Shown: in pieces, positions 1-8,351 of the stretch
Layout of the letters: each line of letters begins with the position of its first letter
Position numbering within the stretch: the first letter of the stretch is position 1
NCBI RefSeq assembly: GCF_002835465.1
Contig: NZ_PIZM01000003.1
Coordinates: 1 to 43,318 of the forward strand
Length of the DNA: 43,318 bases
Direction: 5' to 3'
DNA from: Psychromonas sp. psych-6C06
Lineage (GTDB): Bacteria > Pseudomonadota > Gammaproteobacteria > Enterobacterales > Psychromonadaceae
The notes under the pieces: generated by a model
Seen by the model: the letters and a program-made list of their open reading frames with translations, nothing else
Databases searched by the model: none
Told to the model about the DNA's origin: nothing
Translations under genes and position numbers: made by a program

Positions 1-189
1 TTCCGATTTACAATGTTATTCTGAATTAACTACGATTGAACAAGTTCAATACGTCTCGTTAATCATCAAAAAGATAAATCTTTTCGACCTATTAATGAAT
101 TAATTCGTGTGTCACTGATATTGATTTTTTGTCCCGAAGGACTATTTTGAAATCTACTATCAATGCTCACACAGATTGTTTGATTAAAT

Positions 190-201
190 TGTTAAAGAGC
201 G
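190..201 (-). promoter_or_regulatory. rrn antitermination boxA
   Basis: The minus strand reads CGCTCTTTAACA, one base from the boxA consensus TGCTCTTTAACA that recruits NusB/NusE antitermination factors. It lies about 35 bp downstream of the P2 -10, as in the leaders of E. coli rrn operons. Confidence 0.8.
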
Positions 202-235
202 TGCTTACCGGCTAGGCCGTATCAGCGAGGTGCGT

Positions 236-263
236 ATAATACGCTACCTTTGAAGCTTGTCAA
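236..263 (-). promoter_or_regulatory. rrn promoter P2
   Basis: On the minus strand, a perfect -35 TTGACA (258-263), a 16-bp spacer and -10 TATTAT (236-241), followed by a GC-rich start region. The DNA upstream (265-300) is very AT-rich, as in an UP element. This is the second of two tandem promoters for the rRNA operon to the left. Confidence 0.8.
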
Positions 264-385
264 TCGTTTATTTTAAATTACTTTAAACGTTTTAGTTGAC
301 TCAAAATCGCTTACCTTAAAGTAAGGAGTTTGTTGCTTCGGACTTGGTTGGTAACTTGCGTTGCCGTCCGTGTCTGTGGGGTCGC

Positions 386-413
386 ATTATAGGGATTGAG
401 GAAGCCTTGGCAA
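386..413 (-). promoter_or_regulatory. rrn promoter P1
   Basis: On the minus strand, -35 TTGCCA (408-413) and a perfect -10 TATAAT (386-391) are separated by 16 bp. The -10 is followed by GCGACC, a GC-rich discriminator typical of stringently controlled rRNA promoters. Transcription would start near 379 and run leftward. Confidence 0.75.
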
Positions 414-424
414 GCGTTAATTTA

Positions 425-445
425 TAATAAACTGCGAGTTTATTA
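425..445 (-). terminator. weak AT-rich hairpin after ubiX
   Basis: TAATAAACT and AGTTTATTA form a perfect 9-bp stem with a GCG loop, 60 bp past the ubiX stop. There is no good U-run after it on the minus strand, so it may be a poor terminator or only a structured spacer before rrn P1. Confidence 0.3.
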
Positions 446-504
446 AAACCTTGATAAATACGTTCAATTAACAAGCAGTTATTACAATTTAATGATTAAA
501 GTGG

Positions 505-1110
505 TTATTCGCACCACCTTTTACTGACCTGGTGTTCTATTTTAAGATGATCTAATAGCCGTGCGACCATAAATGCTTGTAAATCTTCAATAGACTGAGG
601 TTGATGATAAAAACCAGGCGCTAAGGGCATAATTGTTACACCTAACTCAGACAAGGTAAGCATATTGCGTAAATGTAATGTTGAAAATGGTGTTTCACGT
701 GGCGTTATAATTAATTGTCCCTGCTCTTTTAAAATAACATCAGCAGCGCGTTCGATTAAATTATTGGATAGTCCCTGTGCAATAGAAGCAAAAGTACCGC
801 AACTACATGGACAGATAACCATCTTTTTAGGTGCAGAAGATCCTGACGCGACAGCAGAAAACCAATCTTTACTGCTTAAGGCAATAATTTGATCCTTCTG
901 TGCATTGAAACGATTCTCTAAGAATGGGTTAAGGTGTTTAATATCATCTGGCCAATCTTCGCCCACTTCTGTTTTTAATACTATTTTTGCAGCATCCGAC
1001 AAAAGTAGATACACCTGACGGTTACTATCTACCAACGCTTGTAATAGATGTAAGAAATAACCACTCCCTGATGCACCTGTTACACCTAAGGTTATCTTTT
1101 CGCTAAACAT
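505..1110 (-). CDS. ubiX: UbiX flavin prenyltransferase
   Basis: Makes prenylated FMN by joining a dimethylallyl group to reduced FMN; UbiD uses this cofactor to decarboxylate the ubiquinone precursor. At 201 residues it has the usual family size. The N-terminal GVTGASGSGY is the flavin-binding Rossmann start of the family, CPCSCGTFASIAQGLSNNL matches the central conserved region, and RETPFSTLHLRNM is the family signature that lines the active site. The start codon lies 8 bp downstream of the mpl stop, so the two genes are probably cotranscribed. No ubiD is in the window. Function is well supported by the conserved motifs. Confidence 0.95.
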   Translation of the reverse strand: MFSEKITLGVTGASGSGYFLHLLQALVDSNRQVYLLLSDAAKIVLKTEVGEDWPDDIKHLNPFLENRFNAQKDQIIALSSKDWFSAVASGSSAPKKMVICPCSCGTFASIAQGLSNNLIERAADVILKEQGQLIITPRETPFSTLHLRNMLTLSELGVTIMPLAPGFYHQPQSIEDLQAFMVARLLDHLKIEHQVSKRWCE

Positions 1111-1118
1111 ATTTTTTC

Positions 1119-2471
1119 CTATAATTTATCTAGGAGCTTTTGATGTATTCCAGCAAAACCTCCATTACTCATAATAAGTATATGATCATTGGCTTTCGCT
1201 TCATTAACTAGCTTATTGCACAGCTCATCAATTTCATTGGAAATATCCACTGTCTTGCCTTGTTCATCAAACATCTCTTGCATCGACCAGTTAATATCTG
1301 CGCTTTCAAAACAATACACTTTATCAGCTTCGTTAAGCGCATTAACTATCGCTTCTTTATGAATTCCTAGTTTCATTGTATTTGAGCGAGGCTCTAGTAC
1401 AGCGATGATACGCTCATTGCCAACTTTTGCGCGAAGCCCTGCAAGGGTTGTTTTAATTGCGGTCGGATGATGCGCAAAATCATCATAAACAGTTATATTA
1501 TTAATTTTACCCTTTACTTCCATACGACGTTTTATGCTTTTAAACTCAGCAAGCGCTTGAATGGCAATCTCAGGTGTCACACCAACATGACGTGCTGCTG
1601 CAATTGCACCTAACGCATTTGCGACATTATGGTCTCCCATTAAAGACCAGTTTACCTGCCCTTGCCTTTCGCCATTCAAAAACACTTCAAACTGTGTGCC
1701 ATCTTGTTTTACTTTTTCGGTTGACCAGTTACCATCGATATTACTATCAAGATACTCAACTTCACTCCAGCAGCCCATATGCTTAACAGACATAAGGGCT
1801 TGATCATGATTTGGTAGAATAATTCGACCACTACTAGGTACAGTACGAAGTAAATGGTGGAATTGTTTTTTAATTGCGCTTAAATTTTCAAAAATATCTG
1901 CATGATCAAATTCAAGATTGTTTAACACTAAGGTTCTCGGGTGATAATGTACAAATTTAGATCGCTTATCAAAGAAGGCACTGTCATATTCATCAGCCTC
2001 AATAACAAAAAAAGGTGTTTCGCCTAAACGTGCTGATAAACCAAAATTCTCAGGTACTCCGCCAATAAGAAAGCCTGGAGCCATGTTTGCGTGCTCTAAG
2101 ATCCAAGCAAGCATACTAGATGTAGATGTTTTCCCGTGCGTTCCGGCTACAGCTAAAACCCACTTATCTTTTAATACATGCTCTAACAGCCACTGTGGCC
2201 CAGAAATATATGGAAGTTGTTTATCAAGTACGGCTTCAACACAGGCATTTCCTCGGCTCATCGCATTGCCTATTACAACAAGATCAGGATTACTGTCTAG
2301 CTGGCTCGGATCAAAACCTTGAATTAATTCTATTCCCTGCCGTTCGAGCTGAGTGCTCATGGGTGGATAAACATTTTTATCTGATCCAGTGACTTTATAA
2401 CCTAACGATTTTGCGAGTATGGCGACACCCCCCATAAAGGTGCCACAGATACCAAGAATATGAATATGCAT
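1119..2471 (-). CDS. mpl: Mpl, murein tripeptide ligase (peptidoglycan recycling)
   Basis: Joins recycled L-Ala-gamma-D-Glu-meso-DAP to UDP-N-acetylmuramic acid in the cytoplasm, so murein peptides are reused. The protein opens MHIHILGICGTFMGG, the Mpl/MurC-like nucleotide-binding start. It has the ATP loop AVAGTHGKTSTSSML near residue 110 and YDDFAHHPTAIKTTL in the C-terminal half, both diagnostic of Mpl. An in-frame start at 2495 exists, but the ATG at 2471 is preferred: it has a GAGG ribosome site 5 bases upstream and fits the family start, giving 450 residues. It heads the mpl-ubiX pair. The terminator at 2531-2564 separates it from ppaC. Confidence 0.95.
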   Translation of the reverse strand: MHIHILGICGTFMGGVAILAKSLGYKVTGSDKNVYPPMSTQLERQGIELIQGFDPSQLDSNPDLVVIGNAMSRGNACVEAVLDKQLPYISGPQWLLEHVLKDKWVLAVAGTHGKTSTSSMLAWILEHANMAPGFLIGGVPENFGLSARLGETPFFVIEADEYDSAFFDKRSKFVHYHPRTLVLNNLEFDHADIFENLSAIKKQFHHLLRTVPSSGRIILPNHDQALMSVKHMGCWSEVEYLDSNIDGNWSTEKVKQDGTQFEVFLNGERQGQVNWSLMGDHNVANALGAIAAARHVGVTPEIAIQALAEFKSIKRRMEVKGKINNITVYDDFAHHPTAIKTTLAGLRAKVGNERIIAVLEPRSNTMKLGIHKEAIVNALNEADKVYCFESADINWSMQEMFDEQGKTVDISNEIDELCNKLVNEAKANDHILIMSNGGFAGIHQKLLDKL

Positions 2472-2530
2472 ATAAACCTCAAACAGAAATCTCAAACGAT
2501 AACTGAGGGTAACTGAAAGCTAAACAATAA

Positions 2531-2564
2531 AAAAGGGCGAACACCTTACGATGTTCGCCCTTTT
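2531..2564 (-). terminator. rho-independent terminator of ppaC
   Basis: AAAAGGGCGAACA and TGTTCGCCCTTTT form a perfect 13-bp stem around an 8-base loop, just after the ppaC stop at 2586. The A/T tracts on both sides make it potentially bidirectional. Only the minus-strand use is needed here. Confidence 0.85.
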
Positions 2565-2585
2565 AAAAATTTATTTGCTGACTGA

Positions 2586-3503
2586 TTAAGCTTCAAACGC
2601 TTCTTGTAAGAATGGGATGATTTGCTTCTTACGACTTACCACACCAGGTAATTCAATAGCATGGTCGAGAGCAACACTGTTTAATGCTTTAGCGACTTTA
2701 TCGGCATCTTTAGAGATAATTAATGCCGTTGTATCTAACTTATTAATATCAGTTAACAGCACGATAGTTGAATGGTAGCCTTTGTCTGCTTGCAACTGGC
2801 CCATCTCTACTAACATTTCATCTTTTTTGCTGAATGCCGTTTCTAAAGAGGTTAACTCTAATTGACCAATCGCTAATTTTTCACCCGCCATTTCAAATAC
2901 TTTTTGATCGCGTAAAATTAGCTCGCCTGCGGCAACTGATGCAATATCAGACTTTGCTTCAAACTGTGCATTTGCAAATGCTTCAATATCAGCAACACCT
3001 GCAATTTCAGCTAGCTCTTTCGCCGCAACTTTATCAATATCTGTTGTTGTTGGACCTTGGAAATTAACCGTATCAGAAATAATTGCTCCCATCATCATCT
3101 TCGCAACCGGAGCATCTGGCGTTTGGTTGTTAAATTTATACATGTTGTAAACGATGGTTGCACTACAACCAACAGGCCAAATCCAACATTCAAGTGGTGC
3201 TGACGTTGTGATATCACCTAATTTATGGTGATCAACAATACCTAAGATATTTGCTTTTTTCATATCCGCTGTGCCTTGACCCCAGTCAGAGTAATCAACA
3301 ATAAAAATATCTTCACCAGCGACTTCTGTACGAATTTCTGGTTGTGGTAAACCCGATTGCTCAAGTAGAAATTGTGCTTCTGGGTTAGGCTCACCTTGTA
3401 AAATAGGTGTTGCAGGACGTCCCATTTTGTTGAAAAGAGAAGCAAGGCCGATAGCGCTACATAGGCTATCGCAATCTGGGTTTTGGTGTCCAAGTACTAG
3501 CAT
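2586..3503 (-). CDS. ppaC: manganese-dependent inorganic pyrophosphatase (family II, DHH)
   Basis: Hydrolyses pyrophosphate from biosynthetic reactions to phosphate in the cytoplasm. The 305-residue length matches family II enzymes. Metal-binding motifs of the DHH superfamily are present: GHQNPDCDS at residues 5-13, VDYSD around residue 70, DHH at 91-93, and the C-terminal substrate motif SRKKQIIP. Family II enzymes use Mn or Co and are unrelated to the E. coli Ppa type; they are common in Vibrio and relatives. It stands alone between the terminator at 2531-2564 and a small secreted-protein gene. Identity is very likely. Confidence 0.95.
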   Translation of the reverse strand: MLVLGHQNPDCDSLCSAIGLASLFNKMGRPATPILQGEPNPEAQFLLEQSGLPQPEIRTEVAGEDIFIVDYSDWGQGTADMKKANILGIVDHHKLGDITTSAPLECWIWPVGCSATIVYNMYKFNNQTPDAPVAKMMMGAIISDTVNFQGPTTTDIDKVAAKELAEIAGVADIEAFANAQFEAKSDIASVAAGELILRDQKVFEMAGEKLAIGQLELTSLETAFSKKDEMLVEMGQLQADKGYHSTIVLLTDINKLDTTALIISKDADKVAKALNSVALDHAIELPGVVSRKKQIIPFLQEAFEA

Positions 3504-3575
3504 CTTAAAATTACCTTTTTTTATTTGTTAATTAATTGTGCGCAGAATAACCGATCTAACTTTAAAATTTAACTA

Positions 3576-3920
3576 TTAATCTTTTGCATCCACTATTTTT
3601 TTTATTTCCGCGTTAGATAACTGACGATACTCGCGTTGCTCTCCCGACTCATAGCCTTTGTAATAACGTCCGTTTGATGCACAAAAATAGAGTAAGTATC
3701 GATTTCTCAGGAGGCCACAACTTGGATCAATCTGTGTGGACCAATATTCATTGTCAACATTACGCTCAGCTTCACGTTGTTTGTACTCTTCTGCTCGCGC
3801 TCTTTTTTGATCAAAAACATCATTACGAATTAACGAATCACTTTTTTCAATAGTTATGGTTCCAGCAAAAGCAATACAAGGAAATAAAGCAGGTATGAGT
3901 AGCGATAAAAAATTTTTCAT
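3576..3920 (-). CDS. small secreted protein of unknown function
   Basis: 114 residues. It begins with a clear signal peptide (MKNFLSLLIPALFPCIAFAG, cleavage likely after AFA). The mature part is short, charged and soluble-looking: an acidic/basic helix-prone stretch (RARAEEYKQREAER), then a segment with two cysteines (PSCGLL and YFCASNG) that could form a disulfide in the periplasm, and a tyrosine-rich YYKGYES stretch. I do not recognise the family. It lies 72 bp upstream of ppaC on the same strand. The DNA before it is filled by mobile repeats, which may have separated it from former neighbours. Confidence 0.7.
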   Translation of the reverse strand: MKNFLSLLIPALFPCIAFAGTITIEKSDSLIRNDVFDQKRARAEEYKQREAERNVDNEYWSTQIDPSCGLLRNRYLLYFCASNGRYYKGYESGEQREYRQLSNAEIKKIVDAKD

Positions 3921-4020
3921 GGATACTCCAATACTGAGAATGATTTATAACTATAACCTATTTGTTCAATTAATAAATTACAGGTAATTAAAAGCCTAAG
4001 TTGTAAGATACTGAGATGAG

Positions 4021-4252
4021 TTATACCAATCAAACTAAGTACATGGTCTAAATTTTGATCAGAAAAACGACTTATACCAATTCCGCTAATATAGTGATCA
4101 AATATTACGCAGGAAAAAGCAGTTAGTTCAAGGCAAATCATCGTCGCTATAACGGGTTATTGGCTGATGATTTAACGCCTAATTTCGCGGAAATAGCGGT
4201 ATTGTATCGCTTTGCTTATCCAGAACTGAGGTTATTTACTTCGTTTGGTATA
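4021..4252. repeat. MITE-like repeats: solo end (4021-4067) plus full element A (4072-4252)
   Basis: Two TTATACCAAT ends lie 51 bp apart (4021-4030 and 4072-4081). The second begins an element that ends in TTTGGTATA (4244-4252), the inverted copy of its start. Its left 65 bp recur in inverted orientation at 42428-42488, and its right 115 bp recur inverted at 23079-23191. No credible protein is encoded: the 74-codon minus-strand frame at 3917-4141 is repeat sequence. This explains the gene-free stretch 3921-4295. Confidence 0.75.
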
Positions 4253-4295
4253 TCACCTAGTTTAGCCATAACTACTGTTATAAAGGGAAGTGTGA

Positions 4296-5054
4296 TTACT
4301 TATCCGTAGGAATCGCTTTATTTACATAGACATCGAAACGATTTTTCTTAGTTTTAATACTCATAGAAGGTTTTTTATCATTAAGAAAGGGGGCGTAATC
4401 AGGGCGTTTTACGACAACACGATATTTGGCAGCAGCCAATGCGACTTCTAATAGCTCATCAGCATCAAGATCGGCGCCCACAACACCTTGAAAAACGCGC
4501 ATCTCTTTTTTAACGAGTGCAGACTTTTTCTTGTGCGGGAACATCGGATCCAGATACACTACATCTGTTTGATGATTTTTAAGGTATTCTACTCCAGCTC
4601 CAAACCGTAACTGCATGCGTTGTTTCATCCACTCACCAATTTCAGCATTGATATAAGCACGTTGTAGCCCATCATCTAATAAAGCCGCGGCTACAGGGGA
4701 ACGCTCAACGAGGGTAACATTACACCCTAATGAAGCTAATACGAAAGCATCACGACCAAGTCCTGCTGTTGCATCAATAACATTAAGTTGCACACCCGCT
4801 TTTAGACCTACCGCCTTTGCAATAGCTTGACCTTTACCTCCACCAAATTTACGACGATGTGCCGTTGCCCCAGAGACAAAATCCACAAATACTAAGCCTT
4901 GCTTGGGATCATCGAGTTGCTCAAGTGCTAGGTACTCAGGGAGTAGGTGTAAACGAAAATCATCACTGTGCGTACTCACAAAGCCCCACTTTTCACGTAG
5001 TTTTTTGGCTGTGGCGTTCAGCGCACTATCATTACAAATTAAAGGGATGTTCAT
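4296..5054 (-). CDS. rsmJ: RsmJ, 16S rRNA guanine-N2 methyltransferase (G1516)
   Basis: Transfers a methyl group from S-adenosylmethionine to G1516 of 16S rRNA (E. coli numbering). 252 residues, as expected. The SAM-binding motif [19 protein letters not shown] lies near residues 91-110 and is followed by TLVERSP at the acidic end of the second strand. The catalytic-type motif [20 protein letters not shown] is characteristic of RsmJ (YhiQ). The start lies 5 bp after the stop of the GGDEF/EAL sensor gene, so it is probably the last gene of that transcript. Identity is secure. Confidence 0.94.
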   Translation of the reverse strand: MNIPLICNDSALNATAKKLREKWGFVSTHSDDFRLHLLPEYLALEQLDDPKQGLVFVDFVSGATAHRRKFGGGKGQAIAKAVGLKAGVQLNVIDATAGLGRDAFVLASLGCNVTLVERSPVAAALLDDGLQRAYINAEIGEWMKQRMQLRFGAGVEYLKNHQTDVVYLDPMFPHKKKSALVKKEMRVFQGVVGADLDADELLEVALAAAKYRVVVKRPDYAPFLNDKKPSMSIKTKKNRFDVYVNKAIPTDK

Positions 5055-5059
5055 TAAAT

Positions 5060-8000
5060 TTATTCACTCATGCTATCGGATAAAAGCGCCATCATATCAA
5101 TCGGCACTGGTTTACCAAGATGATACCCCTGTGCGTAATCCACGCCAATCTCTTTTAGCTTTTCAATAATGACTTCATCTTCTACATATTCAGCAATTGT
5201 CTTTTTGCCAAAAAGGTGGCTCAGCTCATGAATACTTTTTACAATCCCAAAGTCTTGCTCATCATTGGCCATATCTTTTACAAATACACCATCAATTTTT
5301 AAGTAATCTACATGTAAGCGTTTTAGATAACCAAAGGATGAAAGTCCAGTTCCAAAGTCATCAAGCGCTAACTTACAGCCCAGTTTTTTTAGTGCTCGAA
5401 TTAGTTTAGAAGCATTACTGAAACTTCCAATTGCAACAGTTTCGGTGATCTCAAAACAGAGCTTTTGAAGCGGTAATGCAGAGCCGTTTAATAGCTCAAC
5501 CAAGTCATCAATAAATTGTGGATCCCCTACAGACTGACCAGAGAGGTTAATTGAGCACATATCTAACTTACTAACATGCTCAGGATGATTACGTAACCAT
5601 GAAAGCGTTTTAGTAATAATGATCATGTCTATTTTATCTGCGAGGTTATAACTCTCGGCAATTGGAATAAATTTATCTGGTGAAGCAAGGTTTCCAGCTT
5701 CATCAATCATGCGGGTTAATATTTCATAGTGGAGGTATTCACTATCACCATCAACCGGTTTAATCAGTTGCGCATATAAACAGAAACGCGACTCATCTCG
5801 AAGTGCATCTTGTACTTTATTTACCCAAACAACTTCTTCACGGCGTAACTCTTCCTGTTTATCTTCTTCGTAGATATGAATACGGTTACGGCCAGACTCT
5901 TTAGCAGTATAACACGCGCTATCAACACAACTTAACGCATGCACACCACCTCGACCTGCATCGCTTAACTCCGCTAAACCGATACTAATTCCTAATGAAA
6001 AGTGTTGCCCTTCCCATAAAAAGTAATGTTTACCGATAGCATCGATAATACGTTGTGCAGCTTGCTTCGCTTCAACTAACTCTGTTTGTGGCATTATAAT
6101 CGCAAATTCATCGCCACCTAACCGAGCAACGAGGGAGTGAGCAGACACACTCTCGGTTAAAATAGCAGCAATCTGCCTTAATACTTCATCACCAGCCTGA
6201 TGCCCACAGGTATCATTAATAATTTTAAACTTGTCCATATCAAGGTACATCAAACTATAAGGTGCACTTTGATAAGCAAGATCTTTTAAATACTTATCAA
6301 GTTGATTTTCAAAAAACAGTCTGTTTTTTAAGCCTGTTAAGTAATCATGAGAAGCACGGTAGTTGAGCTCTTTAGAAAGCTCATAACGTTCTGTAATATT
6401 TTCACAAACTAAGAAATACTGATCGTGTTCAGCAAGTTTACGAACTCGCTCATTAATCCAAACTTTTCTGCCCTCTTTCGTGGAGTATGATATCTCCCTA
6501 GAAAGCAACATCCCATCAGCGCTATTACAGTGCTCTAAATACTCTTTTAGATCACTAATATTAACCAGTTGTGAATACAACGTAACCAAGTTACGCCCAA
6601 TCAATTCACCATCATCATAGCCAAGGAGATTACAACCATATTTATTACAAGATAAAATAAGTCCCTGTGCGTTTAACATAAGAAGCATAGAAGGACTTTC
6701 ATCGAGTAATAAGTTAGAGCGTTTATTGGCTTTTCTCACTTCTTCTTCGACACTTTTTATCTCATTTATATTTCGACCTTCGACAATAATTGAAGTTATT
6801 TCTGAGTCTTCATCACCTTCTCTAATGGGCTGAATCGACAAATCAAAAGCATGGCGCTCCCCTACTTTATCAAGCAACATACATTCAAAACGAATTTGAT
6901 TACCTAGTCGCGCCACTCCCATTGCAGACTTTAACCGTTGCTGACTTTCTAAATCATTTGCTAGCCATCGAGCATCCCACAAAGGAGTCCCTTTCATTTC
7001 AGCTATCTCTTGATCAATTGCATTAAGCGCTGTTTGGTTTACATTTCGAATATTGCCAAGCAGATCTAAGATAAAAATAAAGTCGTAAGAAACGTTAAAA
7101 ATATGCTCAATATTGTCGCTTTTTCTTTTTACTTCGGCTTTCTCTAATTTTACTTTATGCACTTTCCACCATTGTATCAATGCAAATATAATCATTAGTA
7201 AACAAGAGAGTAATGCGATGGTAAAAGAGTCGGTGAAGTGAAAGTTAGTCACTGGCACATTTAATATAATACTATTACTCGGCACATCTGACTCTTTAAT
7301 ATTCCAGCGCAACATCTCTTCATATTGAAAATAATATTTATCACTCACATTAACTTCAACTGGCAGGGCCTCAATTGGCACGCCTTGGAGTAGATCTAAA
7401 ACTTTAATTGCAGCCGTCTTACCTTGCGTCACGCCACTGATAACTAACCCACCTAATACCCCGTCTTCTAAGTCATGTTGGTTTACAACAAAAATAGGGG
7501 CTTTAGACACCCCAATCAGGGATTTAAGCATGGTGCTTCTGTTGACAAATTGACCATTCCTATCGCGTGAAAAATCATCAAAAATCAGTACTGAATTAGC
7601 GGTTAATTTACTGACTTTTTGTTTTAACGATACTTCCGTTTCATCGTTAAAGGTGATCACATTCTGCGAGAGTTGCTTGGAAAATTTAGCAATACTTTTT
7701 GTGGTTATTTTACTTTCACGCGAGTTACCAGTGACAATAAATAACGAGTGAGTTTCTGGGAACAGGGATAACGATAATAATACCGTGCCAAGAATATTTT
7801 CCGACTCAATAACACCGGATATTTTATGGGTAAAATTAAGTAAAGATTTTTTATTACGTTTGATACCGGTAAAAATAATTGGTGTATTTAGAAACAAACG
7901 GTCTGCGTATCTTTGCACTAACTTCAGGGCATTATCGCCACTAACAATTACAGCATCAAAATCGCGCTGTTCAAATTTACGCGCAAAATAATCAACATAC

Positions 8001-8242
8001 TGAGCCAATGCTTGCTCAGAGAGAACTTGATAACTATCTAGATAAGTAACATAAAGCGCAATATTTTCATCTTCAAATTGCTCCTCTATTCCATCTTGTA
8101 TATCACGCGTCCACTGGTTCCCTTGATGACCAGAATGTAACACTAAAACTTCTGCGACTTTTGCAAACAGGGGTGGGCTACATACAAATAGCAAGGTAAT
8201 AAAAATAAGGCGCAGTGAACGAAAAAATGAGCAATTAAACAA
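5060..8242 (-). CDS. membrane sensor with PBP-like, PAS-PAS, GGDEF and EAL domains
   Basis: Putative c-di-GMP enzyme of 1060 residues. A signal/anchor segment (about 1-28) is followed by a periplasmic domain (about 30-315) resembling the ABC-transporter substrate-binding-like fold, a membrane helix (337-358), two PAS-like domains (about 373-495 and 505-620), GGDEF (628-792) and EAL (803-1050). GGDEF is intact at 709-713. The RxxD inhibitory site is absent. The EAL motif reads EIL (840-842), but other catalytic motifs look complete ([29 protein letters not shown]), so phosphodiesterase activity is plausible. The best start is TTG at 8242; the ATG 14 bases upstream is out of frame. Ligand unknown. 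Confidence 0.9.
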   Translation of the reverse strand: MFNCSFFRSLRLIFITLLFVCSPPLFAKVAEVLVLHSGHQGNQWTRDIQDGIEEQFEDENIALYVTYLDSYQVLSEQALAQYVDYFARKFEQRDFDAVIVSGDNALKLVQRYADRLFLNTPIIFTGIKRNKKSLLNFTHKISGVIESENILGTVLLSLSLFPETHSLFIVTGNSRESKITTKSIAKFSKQLSQNVITFNDETEVSLKQKVSKLTANSVLIFDDFSRDRNGQFVNRSTMLKSLIGVSKAPIFVVNQHDLEDGVLGGLVISGVTQGKTAAIKVLDLLQGVPIEALPVEVNVSDKYYFQYEEMLRWNIKESDVPSNSIILNVPVTNFHFTDSFTIALLSCLLMIIFALIQWWKVHKVKLEKAEVKRKSDNIEHIFNVSYDFIFILDLLGNIRNVNQTALNAIDQEIAEMKGTPLWDARWLANDLESQQRLKSAMGVARLGNQIRFECMLLDKVGERHAFDLSIQPIREGDEDSEITSIIVEGRNINEIKSVEEEVRKANKRSNLLLDESPSMLLMLNAQGLILSCNKYGCNLLGYDDGELIGRNLVTLYSQLVNISDLKEYLEHCNSADGMLLSREISYSTKEGRKVWINERVRKLAEHDQYFLVCENITERYELSKELNYRASHDYLTGLKNRLFFENQLDKYLKDLAYQSAPYSLMYLDMDKFKIINDTCGHQAGDEVLRQIAAILTESVSAHSLVARLGGDEFAIIMPQTELVEAKQAAQRIIDAIGKHYFLWEGQHFSLGISIGLAELSDAGRGGVHALSCVDSACYTAKESGRNRIHIYEEDKQEELRREEVVWVNKVQDALRDESRFCLYAQLIKPVDGDSEYLHYEILTRMIDEAGNLASPDKFIPIAESYNLADKIDMIIITKTLSWLRNHPEHVSKLDMCSINLSGQSVGDPQFIDDLVELLNGSALPLQKLCFEITETVAIGSFSNASKLIRALKKLGCKLALDDFGTGLSSFGYLKRLHVDYLKIDGVFVKDMANDEQDFGIVKSIHELSHLFGKKTIAEYVEDEVIIEKLKEIGVDYAQGYHLGKPVPIDMMALLSDSMSE

Positions 8243-8280
8243 TTTGTTTTGTCCATAAAAGCAATTTGAGAAGTATTGCT

Positions 8281-8286
8281 ATTATA
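8281..8286 (-). promoter_or_regulatory. -10 element upstream of the GGDEF/EAL gene
   Basis: The minus strand carries a perfect TATAAT about 38 bp before the TTG start, with an AT-rich but poor -35 region. It lies between the carboxylase terminator and the sensor gene, the only place a promoter for that gene could sit. Confidence 0.45.
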
Positions 8287-8305
8287 CTCTCTTTTTAAAA
8301 GACAT

Positions 8306-8337
8306 AAAAAAAGCCAGTCAATTGACTGGCTTTTTTG
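8306..8337 (-). terminator. terminator of the fused carboxylase gene
   Basis: AGCCAGTCAATTGACTGGCT (8312-8331) is a perfect 20-bp palindrome bordered by A-run and T-run, so it can terminate minus-strand transcripts from the carboxylase that ends at 8352. Confidence 0.85.
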
Positions 8338-8351
8338 TGACAAGGCAACCT

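Larger units (their letters stand above)
1..379 (-). other. 5' leader of an rRNA operon (16S lies outside the window, to the left)
   Basis: Read on the minus strand, this stretch has the layout of a gammaproteobacterial rrn leader: promoters at the right, then a boxA, then a segment like the E. coli pre-16S region (CAATCTGTGTGAGCA around 163-180), continuing AT-rich to the window edge. No 16S sequence is reached; it should begin just left of base 1. No protein gene is visible here. Sure that it is an rrn leader because promoters, boxA and the pre-16S motif occur in the correct order. Confidence 0.85.

Noticed and set aside
3917-4141. 74-codon minus-strand frame
   Set aside because: It lies wholly in the TTATACCAAT repeat (element A and the solo end) and overlaps the small secreted protein's start; composition is not protein-like.
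8143-8343. 66-codon minus-strand frame overlapping the GGDEF/EAL gene start
   Set aside because: It begins inside the carboxylase terminator and shadows the sensor's signal peptide; its ATG at about 8256 is out of frame with the sensor.
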